From: Nocardioides pini
Lineage (GTDB): Bacteria > Actinomycetota > Actinomycetes > Propionibacteriales > Nocardioidaceae
DNA: 64,000 nucleotides
Assembly (NCBI RefSeq): GCF_026712185.1
Contig: NZ_JAPPUX010000002.1
Coordinates: 558,001-622,000 of the forward strand
Reading direction: 5' to 3'
The notes beneath the pieces were generated by a model, which was given only the letters and a program-made list of their open reading frames with translations, did no database searches and had not been told where the DNA came from. Below are positions 46,030-54,956 of the stretch, piece after piece. Positions within the stretch are counted from its first letter, which is position 1. Every line of letters begins with the position of its first letter. A program made the position numbers and the translations under genes.

Positions 46030-46398
46030 TCACCGGCGCCGGATGCGGATCGGCCCCTTGGCGGTCGAGGGGTCGACGACGTGGCCACCCTGGGTGATCT
46101 CGACCTCGCCCCGGTCCACGAGCCGCCTCGCCGCGCGTCGCGCGGGCTCCATCAGCTCGCGCCACGAGTCCTCCTCGCCCACCGCCCGCGCGGCGTCGGA
46201 CGGGCAGATCGTCGACGTACGCGCCCTCTGGGCGAGCAGGTCGAGGATCGTGTCCTCCAGCTTGCGGTCGACGTCCGACACGCCCCGCCGGCGGCAGGCC
46301 GTCGAGCAGTAGCGCACGTCGTCCCAGCTGCGCTCCCACTTCTTGCGCCACTCGATGGTGCGACCGCACGACTGGCAGGTCTTCGACTCGGGGGGCAT
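46030..46398 (-). CDS. DUF2256/DUF3253 zinc-ribbon plus winged-helix protein
   Basis: This encodes 122 residues from ATG 46398. An N-terminal DUF2256-type zinc motif with [16 protein letters not shown] and then [10 protein letters not shown] supplies four cysteines. A DUF3253 winged-helix-like domain follows ([20 protein letters not shown], then [29 protein letters not shown], and the wing [11 protein letters not shown]). The fusion is known in actinobacteria; the function is unknown but may be nucleic-acid binding. It is divergent from the alcohol-dehydrogenase-like gene. Confidence 0.85.
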   Translation of the reverse strand: MPPESKTCQSCGRTIEWRKKWERSWDDVRYCSTACRRRGVSDVDRKLEDTILDLLAQRARTSTICPSDAARAVGEEDSWRELMEPARRAARRLVDRGEVEITQGGHVVDPSTAKGPIRIRRR

Positions 46399-46543
46399 GC
46401 TCCCCAGTGTGCCGCGCCGCACCAGCCGGCCCTGTGACCCTTCCCTCAGCGGGTTCTCGCGCGGCATAGCCGGGCCCGTCCGGTGGTTGTGCCCGGCGTA
46501 CGTCCCACAGGCAACAGGCAGAACAGCGACGGAAGGAAGTCCC

Positions 46544-47521
46544 ATGCGCGCACTCGTCCAGCCCAGGTTCGGCGACCCGGCCGAGGTCCTCTCGGTCCAG
46601 GAGGTGCCGGACCCGGAGCCCGGTCCCGGCCAGGTCCTCGTGCGGGTGCTGCTCTCGCCGATCCACAACCACGACCTGTGGACCGCCCGCGGCAGCTATG
46701 GCTTCAAGCCGGAGATGCCTGCCCGCGCCGGCACCGAGGCGGTCGGTGTCGTCGAGGCGCTCGGCGAGGGCGTCGAGGGCCTCGAGGTCGGCCAGCGGGT
46801 CGCCACCGGCGGCAGCTTCGGGGCGTGGGCGGAGCTGATCGTCGCCCCGGCCGCCGGGCTCGTCCCCGTGCCGGACGGCATGAGCGACGAGGCCGCCTCC
46901 CAGCTGGTGTCGATGCCGTTCAGCGCCATCGCCCTGCTCGACTTCCTCGAGGTGTCCGAGGGTGACTGGATCGTCCAGAACGCCGCCAACGGCGCCGTCG
47001 GCCGCCTCCTGTCGCAGCTGGCCGAGGCCCGCGGCGTCCACGTCCTGGGTCTCGTACGCCGCGCCGACGGCGTCGCCGAGCTGGCGGAGCAGGGCATCGA
47101 GCAGGTCGTCGCGACGGACGACGACGGCTGGCGCGACCGCGTGAGAGAGATCGTGGGCGACGCCCCGATCGTCGCGGGCGTGGACTCCGTCGGCGGCTCG
47201 TCCGCCGGCGACGTCGTCTCGCTCCTGGCCGAGGACGGCGTGCTCGTGGTCTTCGGCGCGATGGCCTCGCCGACGATGGAGATCGGGTCGGGCGACGTGA
47301 TCTTCAAGCAGGTCGTGATCAAGGGCTTCTGGGGCAGCAAGGTCTTCGCCGCGATGTCGCGCGAGAAGCGCGGCACCCTGATGGGCGAGCTGGTCTCCGG
47401 CATCGGGTCGGGAGCGCTCACGCTCCCGGTCGAGAAGGTCTACGGCCTCGACGAGATCGCCGACGCCGCGCGCGCGAACGGCGAGCCCGGCCGTCGCGGC
47501 AAGATCCTGCTGCGCCCGTGA
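46544..47521 (+). CDS. Zinc-type/quinone oxidoreductase-like MDR dehydrogenase
   Basis: This encodes 325 residues from ATG 46544 with GGAAGGAAG upstream. The N-terminal GroES-like part begins [18 protein letters not shown]. The Rossmann part has the nucleotide motif [20 protein letters not shown] and [15 protein letters not shown]. The usual catalytic-zinc Cys is absent ([17 protein letters not shown]), so it resembles quinone reductases or mitochondrial enoyl-thioester reductases (ETR) rather than zinc alcohol dehydrogenases. NADPH-dependent reduction of an enone or enoyl thioester is the likely reaction. Confidence 0.85.
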   Translation: MRALVQPRFGDPAEVLSVQEVPDPEPGPGQVLVRVLLSPIHNHDLWTARGSYGFKPEMPARAGTEAVGVVEALGEGVEGLEVGQRVATGGSFGAWAELIVAPAAGLVPVPDGMSDEAASQLVSMPFSAIALLDFLEVSEGDWIVQNAANGAVGRLLSQLAEARGVHVLGLVRRADGVAELAEQGIEQVVATDDDGWRDRVREIVGDAPIVAGVDSVGGSSAGDVVSLLAEDGVLVVFGAMASPTMEIGSGDVIFKQVVIKGFWGSKVFAAMSREKRGTLMGELVSGIGSGALTLPVEKVYGLDEIADAARANGEPGRRGKILLRP

Positions 47522-47603
47522 CGCACCGGCCGTGATCCCCGGGACCGGCCGCCCCGGCCCCTAGGCTGGGCCGGCCGGTCGACGGCACTACCGAGGGAGA
47601 ACG

Positions 47604-48269
47604 ATGGGTCGAGCGCTGGGCGGTTCACTCGCGGCTGCGGTGCTGCTGCTGACGGCCTGCGGGACCGACGCCTCCCCCACCGCGGCGAGCGACGCGTCCA
47701 CGACGTCGCCCGACCGGTCGGCATCCTCCGGGAACGCGGCCTCGACCCCGTCGGACACCCCCTCGGCGTCCGCGTCAGCGGAGACGGCGCCCGCGACGCC
47801 GGCCGCGCCGCCGCCCGCACCCGACGGTCCCCCGTTCCCGGAGTCGACCGACCCGCAGACGGCGGAGCCGGAGGGCGACTGGGACCTCCAGCTGGTCGAC
47901 GTACGCCTGGGCGAGCACGACGGCTTCGACCGCGTCGTGCTGGAGCTCAGCGGCACCACCGTCCCCGGCTGGGGCGTGGCCTGGAGCAAGGAGGCCGTCG
48001 CAGACGGCAGCGGCGACGTCGTCCCGCTGGAGGGCGACCGCGTGCTGACCATCAGCGCGTCCGGCACCGCCATGCCCGAGCCCGGCTCGTTCGAGGTCCC
48101 GGCACGGCTCGGGCCGGCCGGGTCCGTGGCCGAGGTGCAGGTCACCGGCTGGTTCGAGGGCTACACCCAGGTCTTCGCGGGCGTCGAGGGCGCCGAGCGA
48201 CCGTTCCGGGTCTTCACGCTGACCGACCCGCCGCGCCTCGTCGTCGACATCGCCGACGCCGCCGACTAG
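47604..48269 (+). CDS. AMIN-like domain lipoprotein
   Basis: This encodes 221 residues from ATG 47604. The signal peptide ends in the lipobox LLTAC, so the protein is probably membrane-anchored. A low-complexity Ser/Thr/Ala/Pro linker of about 65 residues follows. The C-terminal AMIN-like domain (about 95-221) contains VRLGEHDGFDRVVLELSG, VTGWFEGYTQVFAGVEG and PPRLVVDIADA. AMIN-like domains occur in cell-envelope proteins and may bind peptidoglycan or polysaccharide. Confidence 0.82.
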   Translation: MGRALGGSLAAAVLLLTACGTDASPTAASDASTTSPDRSASSGNAASTPSDTPSASASAETAPATPAAPPPAPDGPPFPESTDPQTAEPEGDWDLQLVDVRLGEHDGFDRVVLELSGTTVPGWGVAWSKEAVADGSGDVVPLEGDRVLTISASGTAMPEPGSFEVPARLGPAGSVAEVQVTGWFEGYTQVFAGVEGAERPFRVFTLTDPPRLVVDIADAAD

Positions 48270-48386
48270 GCGAGGTGCGGGGGTCTTCAGGTAGGTCCCG
48301 AGGTGGGCGCGCGACCTGGCCGACCACCGCGTCCAGGGCCCGCACCTGCTGTTCGGGTGGCACAACACCCACTGATCCAGGTCTGG

Positions 48387-48884
48387 TCAGGGGACGAAGG
48401 TCATGAGCTGCACGAGTTCCCCGCCGTCGTACGCCGGATCACCGGTCTCCACGAAACCCGCCGCCCGCCATGCGTCGATCGCCCGCGTGTTGTCCAGCGC
48501 CGGGTCAACGGTGAGCGGCACCCATCCGGCGGCGGTCAGCTCCTCGGCGAGCGCTCGGCCCGCAGCCGAGCCCACTCCTCGACCTTGGGCGTGGGCAGCG
48601 ATGAACATGTCGATGCCGCACCGGTCGGACCGCTGCCATGCTTGGGCGTACCCGACGGGGCCCCCGCGGTCGCAGACGACGTAGGCGACCACCTGCGGGG
48701 AGCGACGGCCCGTGTACGAGGCACGGACCTCGTCGACGTCGATGGCCCGCCCACCCCACCGCCGATGCACCTCGGGTGCCTGCGTCCACCCGGCGATGGT
48801 CTCGGCATCATCGTCCTGTGCGAGCCGCAGACGCACCCCCGCGGCAGCCTCGACGGCGTGCGGGAACGGTCGGTGCTGGTCCAC
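48387..48884 (-). CDS. GNAT acetyltransferase (AAC(6')-I-like)
   Basis: This encodes about 165 residues from GTG 48884. The GNAT fold has the acetyl-CoA loop AQGRGVGSAAGRALAEEL, preceded by GIDMFIAAH and followed by LTVDPALDNTRAIDAWRAAG and FVETG. The N-terminal part (VRLRLAQDDDAETIAGWTQA, then PEVHRRWGG) resembles aminoglycoside 6'-N-acetyltransferases, but resistance activity cannot be inferred from this alone. It is convergent with the AMIN-like lipoprotein gene. Confidence 0.83.
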   Translation of the reverse strand: MDQHRPFPHAVEAAAGVRLRLAQDDDAETIAGWTQAPEVHRRWGGRAIDVDEVRASYTGRRSPQVVAYVVCDRGGPVGYAQAWQRSDRCGIDMFIAAHAQGRGVGSAAGRALAEELTAAGWVPLTVDPALDNTRAIDAWRAAGFVETGDPAYDGGELVQLMTFVP

Positions 48885-48958
48885 GGGCCCGACGGTATCG
48901 AGGCCCGGACGTGCCTGTGGCCCCGCCAACCTGGTGGGTGGCGGGGTGTGGGGCGGGG

Positions 48959-50377
48959 TCATGGTCGGCGAGGTCGCGGGATAGCGGGCGGGTCGGGCGG
49001 CTCGGCAGGATCGATCGGGCTGGTGCCGGTCCGGTCGCGTCGGTAGCGATGGCCGTGGGGGCTGGTCCACTTGAAGCAGCCTGGCTCGACCATCCGGTAG
49101 GTCCAGGCGGTGTGGGTCTTCAGGCGGTGGTGGAACCGGCACAGGCAGGCGAGGTTCCACGTCGCGGTGGGTCCGGGTTGGGGACGGCCCTCGGCCTCCG
49201 CGTCGTGGTCGTACTCGATCACGTGGTCGACGTCGCAACCGCGTGCGGGACGGGTGCACCACGGGAACACGCAGGTGCGGTCCCGGAGAATGACCTGCTC
49301 GCGGATCCGGTCGGGGACCTCGTACGCGGGAGTGAACAGCTGGGCGTTGAGGTCGATGACGGGCTTGACGGTGACCTTGGTGCGGGAGTCGGCGCACCAG
49401 TCCTTGACCTGCTCCAGCAGCACGAGGCGCTGGCCCTCCTCCATCCGCCCGGTCGGACCGAACACGGTCGCCTCGCCCGAGAAGCCGGCGTCGAAGTGCG
49501 CGTGGAGGACGACCTCGCGGGCGACGGGAAGCCCGTCAGCGGCGCGGGCGCTGCCCTGACCGCTCGCGTGGAGGTCGAGGGCGGTCTGCGTCCTGGCCAG
49601 GTCGCCGAGGGCTGCGGAGCGGCGGGCCCCGAGCGGCGCCTGGGAGCCGAGGGCCTTCAACGTGGCGGCGCCGTGGGCGAGTGCCCGGTCGAGGTCGACG
49701 GCGTCGGCGATGTCGAGCTCGGCCTCCAGCCGCATCGTCCCGGCGAAGTGCACGTCCTCGTCATGGATCGTCACGTGCCGCGGGTCAACCGACAGGTAGC
49801 CGTCCTCCGGGTCCGCGGCCGGATCCGCTTCGGCGAGGTCGAAGCGTTTGATCGCCTCGGCGACGAGCCGGTCGAGCTGCGTCGCCCCGACCTTCCCCGC
49901 CACGGCGGCCACCTGCGCGTCCACGAACCCCGCCGCCTCCTGGGTCAGCGCGGGCGTCGCGTGGATCGTGACCTCCGCGACCGACCGGGCCCGCCACGCC
50001 GGCACACGCCCGGCCTGGACCAGCGCCCACAACCGCGGAAGCCGGTGGCGCAGCTCGAGGGCGTGGCCGACGAGCTTCTTCGCCGCCGTCGTCGACACGC
50101 CCAGCACGCCACCGAGCTCGGCGAGGCAGAACTCCGCCACCAGTGGCGCGCCCTCACCCGCGATGGGCTCCTCGTGCTCGGACCCTGGCACCGTGAAGGC
50201 CGCGGCCGAGTGGATCGACTCCGGCGGGTGCAGGTCCGCCCACTGAGCCGCGAGCACCAGCTGGTCGGCCGCCGCGCGCTCCTCCTCGGCGCGACGGTCG
50301 TGGATCGCGCGCAGCAGGTTGGAGGCGGTGAGGTCCTCGACCCCACCTGCTTCGCGCTCTGCCAGCGTCTCGATCAT
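48959..50377 (-). CDS. 13E12-family DUF222/HNH endonuclease-domain protein
   Basis: This encodes about 472 residues from ATG 50377. The N-terminal DUF222 region includes LAELGGVLGVSTTAAKKLVG and GRVPAWRARSVAE. The C-terminal HNH nuclease motif is CVFPWCTRPARGCDVDHVIE, then NLACLCRFHHRLKTH, with the zinc cysteines and both HNH histidines present. The length and both domains match REP13E12 proteins of mycobacteria, several of which are LexA-regulated. Its ATG lies inside a LexA-like box at 50370-50385. The gene looks intact. Confidence 0.92.
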   Translation of the reverse strand: MIETLAEREAGGVEDLTASNLLRAIHDRRAEEERAAADQLVLAAQWADLHPPESIHSAAAFTVPGSEHEEPIAGEGAPLVAEFCLAELGGVLGVSTTAAKKLVGHALELRHRLPRLWALVQAGRVPAWRARSVAEVTIHATPALTQEAAGFVDAQVAAVAGKVGATQLDRLVAEAIKRFDLAEADPAADPEDGYLSVDPRHVTIHDEDVHFAGTMRLEAELDIADAVDLDRALAHGAATLKALGSQAPLGARRSAALGDLARTQTALDLHASGQGSARAADGLPVAREVVLHAHFDAGFSGEATVFGPTGRMEEGQRLVLLEQVKDWCADSRTKVTVKPVIDLNAQLFTPAYEVPDRIREQVILRDRTCVFPWCTRPARGCDVDHVIEYDHDAEAEGRPQPGPTATWNLACLCRFHHRLKTHTAWTYRMVEPGCFKWTSPHGHRYRRDRTGTSPIDPAEPPDPPAIPRPRRP

Positions 50378-50385
50378 GTGTTCGA
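50370..50385. promoter_or_regulatory. LexA-like (SOS) box over the start of the 13E12-family gene
   Basis: TCGATCATGTGTTCGA (plus strand) differs by one base from the SOS box TCGAAC-N4-GTTCGA. The start codon, on the minus strand at 50377, is inside it. A TAGACT hexamer at 50390-50385 (minus) is a possible -10, which would make the transcript leaderless. Mycobacterial 13E12 genes carry SOS boxes, which supports the reading. Confidence 0.7.
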
Positions 50386-50699
50386 GTCTATCGACGACCA
50401 CCGACAACGCCCCGTGCGACGGTCCAGGGGCGGAGTGCCAAGATGGCGACGAGAGAGCTGGATACCCACCGTGTTTCCAGAGAACGCGGGCGCGGCTGCC
50501 CTGCATCCCCCTCAGCCGAACGCCCACCGAGCGCGAGATACCGCGCCGCGTCGACGACGGCGATCACGTTGCCAGCTTCACGCCGGACGTCGTCGGACCT
50601 GCCCACGTCACCTGCGCTTGTGGCCCGCCGATGGCGTACCCCGTGTGACACCCCGGTGGATGTACTGACGGCATCGCGTAGGTCGACCTGGGGCCGCAC
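50378..50699. other. 322-base gap without a convincing gene
   Basis: The stretch between the 13E12-family gene and the P-loop kinase gene shows no intact frame with a start, Shine-Dalgarno and family resemblance. Short segments on the minus strand in two frames (GYAIGGPQAQVTWAGPTTSG and GNVIAVVDAARYLALGGRSA) look protein-like and could be remnants of a decayed gene, but I cannot support that further. The left end holds the LexA-like box. Confidence 0.4.
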
Positions 50700-51290
50700 T
50701 CATCGAAGAAGATCCGCACGTTCGACGCCGCCGTCCGGCCCGGACGCTTCGGGACCGAGGTATCGAAGGGCCGTGCGCAGGTTGTCCTCCGCCGCACCTT
50801 CAGCGTCGAGTCGGAGCCAGTCATGCTCGGGATGGACCAGCTGCTTCTGCCAAGCTTCAAGCGTCGCCTTGGGCGTGCCGAACTCCCAGTCAGTTCCGGG
50901 AACGGGGGTTGTTGCCGATGCCACTTGCGAAACTCTGGGCGACCGTTCGTCGAGGCGACCGAGCACGACCGACCAGTCTCGAACCCACAGCTCGATGAAC
51001 GCGTAGCGAACCCCGAGGGCGCCAGCCTTTCGGCGACCGGAATCCAGCAGTTGCTGATACCTGCACGGTGAGTCCAGGACAACCGTCCGACCTTGCTCCA
51101 ACAGGTCCTGGGCGAGCGCCAATGCCGCGTCGTACGTCACGGGTCCTGCGGCTGCTACCGGTACGCCAGAACCGACGATCGAACTCTTCAAGACGTCTGT
51201 GTCGACAACCACGAAGCCTGTGGCCTCCGCGATGGATCTCGCGAGCCTGGTCTTGCCTGACCCCGGCACACCGGAGAGTTGAACAAGCAC
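50700..51290 (-). CDS. P-loop kinase-like AAA (zeta/AAA_33-type) protein
   Basis: This encodes about 196 residues from GTG 51290; an ATG at 51335 is an alternative. The start was chosen because P-loop kinases of this type begin directly with the first strand, here VLVQLSGVPGSGKTRLARSI. FVVVDTDVLKSS and RTVVLDSPCRYQQLLD follow, the latter as a Walker-B-like strand, then YAFIELWVRDW. It should phosphorylate a small molecule or nucleotide; the substrate is unknown. No antitoxin gene is adjacent, so a toxin role is not supported. Confidence 0.72.
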   Translation of the reverse strand: MLVQLSGVPGSGKTRLARSIAEATGFVVVDTDVLKSSIVGSGVPVAAAGPVTYDAALALAQDLLEQGRTVVLDSPCRYQQLLDSGRRKAGALGVRYAFIELWVRDWSVVLGRLDERSPRVSQVASATTPVPGTDWEFGTPKATLEAWQKQLVHPEHDWLRLDAEGAAEDNLRTALRYLGPEASGPDGGVERADLLR

Positions 51291-51354
51291 ACTTGAACCT
51301 ATCCGCCCGGGCGACGTATGCCCCCTCCACGCCATGGGACGACCCTGGCCCGGT

Positions 51355-52881
51355 TCAGCGCTCGCACCGGAGCTCGCGCTCCGCGACGCAGCGGTCGCGC
51401 CCTCGCGCACCGTCCACGCTGTCGCGACCGTTACCGCCCACGATCACGTCGTCGCCGCTGTCGCCGTCAAGGGTGTCGGACCCGGGGCCACCGGTCATCG
51501 TGTCCTTCCCTGGCCCACCGCCGTAGAGGTCGCCGCTGTAGTCGTAGCTGCCCGCACCGTCGGCCACGTCGTCGCCGCGGCCGCCGGCGATGGTGTCGTC
51601 ACCCGGGTTTCCGCGGAACAGGTCACGGCCCGCGCCGCCGATCAGCCGGTCGTCGCCGAGGCTTCCGCTGAACTCATCGTCGCCGGGGCCCCCGAAAGCG
51701 GTGAGCCGCTGGGGGCAGGAAAAGAAGTAGGTGTCCCAGTGATCCTCGTCGGTGGCGAACGAGAGCTTGTCGTCACCGGCAAGCCCCCGGACGGTGGACC
51801 GGCACGCGACCGACCTGAGCTCATTGTCCGGGGCGGTGCCGGTCATGCTGACGTCCGGCGCCATGAGCAGGGCGTCCTCCCACCCCTGGGCGGCGAGTGT
51901 GGCGTCTCCGACACGGAGGGTGCCTGCGGCCAGGTCGAAGGCAAGCCCGAGATTGCCGGACCCCGCCTCCAGCAGGTCGCGGCCGGCACCACCTGTCAGC
52001 GCTGCTTCCACGGGAGCCTGGATGATCGACAGGACGTCGTCGCCGCCCCCGAGGTCGGCCGTCACCGCGCGGGCCTGACCACCCCAGAGGTTGACCCCCT
52101 CGGATGCGTCACTGCCGCGGACCGTCACGGACATGTTGGGCGTCTCGATGGAGCCCAGCGTGAAGGCCTCGAGCGAGTTGAAGGTGAGCACGTTCGCACC
52201 GTCGCGCTCGAGCGTGCCCGCGACGAAGTCGAGCTCCGTGCTCCCCGGGGTCGTCGCCGCGGGGTAGACGGCGTCTGAGCCTGCGCCCCCGGTCACCGAC
52301 GCGGTCGCCGACCACGTGCCCGACCACCTCAGGAAGTCGTTGCCGCCACCGAGATCGACCACGTCCGAGTTGGGCAGACCGGCGGTTCCGCTGGTGATCA
52401 CGTCATAGCCGCCTCCGGGCCGCATGACGTCCACCTCGGAGTCCTGATGGGTGTAGTCGGGCGTGCGGGACGTGCCGCCCTCGACGTCGTCTCTCCCGGC
52501 CCCGCCGTAGAACAAGTCCGCTCCGAGCCCGAGCTCGCCTTGGACCGGCCAGCTCCGGGCGGCGGTGCCGTCTACGACGTCGTTGCCGGGGCCCGCCGAC
52601 AGGTCGACCGGGTGGTACGACCCCCGGTCCGGGTCGTCCGGACCGGTCACACAGATGAGGTCGTCTCCGTCGCGGGTGTCCACGACCTGGCTGCGGTTGG
52701 TGATGACGACGTCGCGCCCCTCCGTGCCCAGGATGTCGCGCCCACCGATGCCGACGATGGTCGCGGGCTCGCCGCGACAGGTCCCAGTCGCCGCACTAGC
52801 TGCGGTGGGGGTGGACGCGAAAGGCGCGCTCAGGACCAGGCACAGCGTTCCGGCCGCAGCCAGTGCAGTCGTACGCCGCAT
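51355..52881 (-). CDS. Secreted RTX-type calcium-binding repeat protein
   Basis: This encodes about 508 residues from ATG 52881. A signal peptide (RRTTALAAAGTLCLVLSAPF, ending ASAATG) precedes a long chain of glycine/aspartate-rich nonapeptide repeats (GGxGxDxΦx): GGAGRDDVEGG, GGAGRDLLEAG, GGAGRDLFRGNPGDDTIAGG and GPGSDTLDGDSGDDVIVGG. These form calcium-loaded parallel beta-rolls outside the cell. The protein ends with a Cys pair (DRCVAERELRCER). No catalytic domain or type I secretion gene is nearby; the Sec signal explains export. Its role is unknown, possibly surface structure or adhesion. Confidence 0.88.
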   Translation of the reverse strand: MRRTTALAAAGTLCLVLSAPFASTPTAASAATGTCRGEPATIVGIGGRDILGTEGRDVVITNRSQVVDTRDGDDLICVTGPDDPDRGSYHPVDLSAGPGNDVVDGTAARSWPVQGELGLGADLFYGGAGRDDVEGGTSRTPDYTHQDSEVDVMRPGGGYDVITSGTAGLPNSDVVDLGGGNDFLRWSGTWSATASVTGGAGSDAVYPAATTPGSTELDFVAGTLERDGANVLTFNSLEAFTLGSIETPNMSVTVRGSDASEGVNLWGGQARAVTADLGGGDDVLSIIQAPVEAALTGGAGRDLLEAGSGNLGLAFDLAAGTLRVGDATLAAQGWEDALLMAPDVSMTGTAPDNELRSVACRSTVRGLAGDDKLSFATDEDHWDTYFFSCPQRLTAFGGPGDDEFSGSLGDDRLIGGAGRDLFRGNPGDDTIAGGRGDDVADGAGSYDYSGDLYGGGPGKDTMTGGPGSDTLDGDSGDDVIVGGNGRDSVDGARGRDRCVAERELRCER

Positions 52882-53328
52882 CCCGCAACCCCTAACGCTC
52901 GCGGCGCCGTCCCTGATCGGCAGCATCCACCACACCACCCTGGCTCGCGCGGCAGGTGTGGGGTAAGGGTCCAAGGTCCTTAAGCGGTAGCCGATGAGCC
53001 GAAAGTCGGTGTGTGCCGTTACCGGACGTCTGCGTCGTGCCCAGTTCGGCGAGTCACGATCGGACTGTTCGGTAGCGCCTCAGCGCTCGCAGCGGCGCGC
53101 GCGCGGCGACGCAGCTGTTGCGCCCCGCGAGCCACCGGCCCGGTCGCGGCCCCGGTCGCCGAGCAGGTGGTCGTCGTCCGTCGAACGATTGGCGCGGTGC
53201 CCACCCGTCTACCGCCTGAGATCGGCGCCGGGCGCCCCCTCTGCCGCCACCCCTTCGCCCAGCCGGCCCGGACAGGGGCCCCGGAAAGGCGCTCGCGGTC
53301 GTCGCGTGCCGATGTCAGGGTGGCGCTC
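52882..53328. other. 447-base gap without a convincing gene
   Basis: The region lies between the divergent RTX-protein and GNAT genes and probably holds both promoters. An in-frame extension of the GNAT gene exists to the left, but its composition (Arg/Ala-rich, with no fold) argues against coding. I see no RNA gene or clear terminator. Confidence 0.4.
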
Positions 53329-53928
53329 ATGACTCATCCCGTCCTGACGACCGAACGGCTCGTCATGCGGCCGCTCACGTCCGAGCATCTGGAGCTGGAG
53401 GTCCAGCTCGACCTCGATGCCGACGTCATGGCGCACGTGGGCGGCCCCGCTGGCTCGCGCGCCGACGTCGAGCGTTCTCACGCGCGACGCATGGAGCTCG
53501 CATCCTGGGCCGACGGTCTGGGCTTCTGGATGACGTTCACGCGCACCGACCCGACCGGCCCGACGGTCCCTCGACCCGGTGCGTTCATAGGGCTGATGAT
53601 GCTGCCGCCAGCGCACGGGCCGGACCAACCAGACGAACCCGGCGTCGCCGACCTGGGTTACCGGCTGGCGCGGTCCGCCTGGGGTAACGGTTACGGACGG
53701 GATGCCGCCGTCAGGCTGCTCGAGCACGCGTTCACGACTGTCGGACTGGACCGCGTCATCGCGCAGACCCGATCGGACAACGTGAGGTCTCGTCGTCTCC
53801 TCGAATCCATCGGCATGGAGTACGTGCGGACGTTCCGGTCACTCGATGACCACAGCGACGGCCCGCTCGACGTCGAGTACGACATGCACCGATCAGACCA
53901 CGTCACGCGCCCGCCCAAGCCGCGTTGA
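53329..53928 (+). CDS. GNAT acetyltransferase (RimJ/RimL-like)
   Basis: This encodes about 199 residues from ATG 53329; GTG 53320 is an alternative. The N-terminus THPVLTTERLVMRPLTSEHL is typical of the RimJ/RimL (Acetyltransf_3) subfamily. It continues through LGYRLARSAWGNGYGRDAAV (acetyl-CoA loop), LDRVIAQTRSDNVRSRRLLE and SIGMEYVRTF. It acetylates an amino group, often protein N-termini or small molecules. It stands alone between two gaps, so the context says little. Confidence 0.88.
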   Translation: MTHPVLTTERLVMRPLTSEHLELEVQLDLDADVMAHVGGPAGSRADVERSHARRMELASWADGLGFWMTFTRTDPTGPTVPRPGAFIGLMMLPPAHGPDQPDEPGVADLGYRLARSAWGNGYGRDAAVRLLEHAFTTVGLDRVIAQTRSDNVRSRRLLESIGMEYVRTFRSLDDHSDGPLDVEYDMHRSDHVTRPPKPR

Positions 53929-53987
53929 GCGCATCAACCCGCCGATGTCCGGACCTGCCGATGCGCACACCAACTCGTGCTGGTGCC

Positions 53988-54152
53988 TCAGGTCGGGATG
54001 AAAGCCGGATGAATGACGACCAGCGCGACACTCAGGATCCACGACCAGGGGATGGCCGCACGGCCTCCAGCCTTCCGCGTGCCGTAGAACAAGTACGCAA
54101 TCGCCCCAATCGGATAGCAGAGCAGCACGGCGGGCGTGAACAACCCGACCAT
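53988..54152 (-). CDS. 54-residue two-span membrane protein
   Basis: Reading the minus strand from ATG 54152 gives 54 residues: MVGLFTPAVLLCYPIGAIAY, then LFYGTRKAGGRAA and a second span IPWSWILSVALVVIHPAFIP, ending T and stop. A GTG at 54167 is an alternative start. Two clean hydrophobic helices joined by a short basic loop argue for a real micro-membrane protein. It lies 74 bases downstream of the frameshifted CPBP gene on the same strand and could belong to that transcript. The function is unknown. Confidence 0.5.
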   Translation of the reverse strand: MVGLFTPAVLLCYPIGAIAYLFYGTRKAGGRAAIPWSWILSVALVVIHPAFIPT

Positions 54153-54226
54153 GGGGACCCCGGCCACTCGCAGACCGCGCCCGGGTTCACGGCCGGCTCA
54201 CCGATCGGTCTCGTTCGACATGGTGC

Positions 54227-54956
54227 TCACCACAGTCCGTAGAAGGGGCCGAAGAAGTAGAACCAGGTGAACCCGATGGTGTCGTCGAAGCCGTGGGCCA
54301 GGATGGGTGCCCACAGCGTTCGGCACCGGTAGCGCAGCAAGCAGAAGACCGCCCCGGCCATGGCCGCCGCGACGACCCCGACGATGCCTTGTTCGGTGTG
54401 GAGCATCCCGAACAGCAGCGAGGAGCCGAGCACGCCGGTGAGCTGTCGCAGCCGGCCGGGTCCGAGGATGTCCGTGAGCCTGGTCAGGAGGTAACCGCGG
54501 AACGCGACCTCCTCGCAGAACGCGGCCAGCACCCACGAGGCGATCAGGTACAGCGCGAGCAGCCCCAGATCGCCTTCGAGGTCGGCGAAGGCGCTGACGT
54601 CTTGGCGGGTGCCGCTGAGGTGGTTGGTGACCGGGATGAGGGCCGCGACGTTGACAAGTGTCCACCCCACGGAGAACACGGCCATCTGCGCGACCAGTCG
54701 CCATGGGTGCGACTCGCGGTGGAAAGCCCAGACTGCTGGGGCCGCGGCGTCGCAGCAGCAACGACAAGGCGGCAAGCACGACGATGACGACGGCGGGAAT
54801 GGCCCAGTCGGTGAGGACTGCAACCACGACAGCGCCGACCTCAACGCCGGCCATCCAGCGCCACCAGGCATCGCTGCGCGGTGCGCGCCCCTGCCCCGCG
54901 ACGGGTCGTACGTCGCGGCCCGACCCGTCCCAGGCGGTCGTTCGCGGAGTGGTCAT
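54227..54956 (-). pseudogene. CPBP intramembrane metalloprotease, frameshifted
   Basis: The protein is split between two frames. The N-terminal part from ATG 54956 (MTTPRTTAWDG, two hydrophobic helices, ending LRRRGPSSLGF) continues in the other frame as HRESHPWRLVAQMAVFSVGW to stop 54227. The switch lies at an AAA run at 54723-54725 (plus strand). Removing one base restores SLGFHRESHPW, a normal CPBP sequence. The CPBP motifs are intact in the second half: FCEEVAFRG (EExxxR), FGMLHTEQG and ILAHGFDDT. Either a recent mutation or a sequencing error in a homopolymer is possible. ATG 54956 overlaps the upstream CPBP stop (ATGA). Confidence 0.82.

Noticed and set aside
48355..48370. Hairpin GGGTG-GCACAA-CACCC after the AMIN-like lipoprotein gene as a terminator
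   Set aside because: A 5-base stem without a T-run is too weak to call an intrinsic terminator in this GC content.
50443..51006. 187-codon plus-strand frame opposite the P-loop kinase gene
   Set aside because: Its composition is Arg/Ser/Thr-rich without structure, whereas the minus strand encodes a clean P-loop protein.
50700..51290. Reading the P-loop kinase as a zeta-type toxin of a toxin-antitoxin pair
   Set aside because: No antitoxin-sized gene lies next to it; the family resemblance alone does not support a toxin role.
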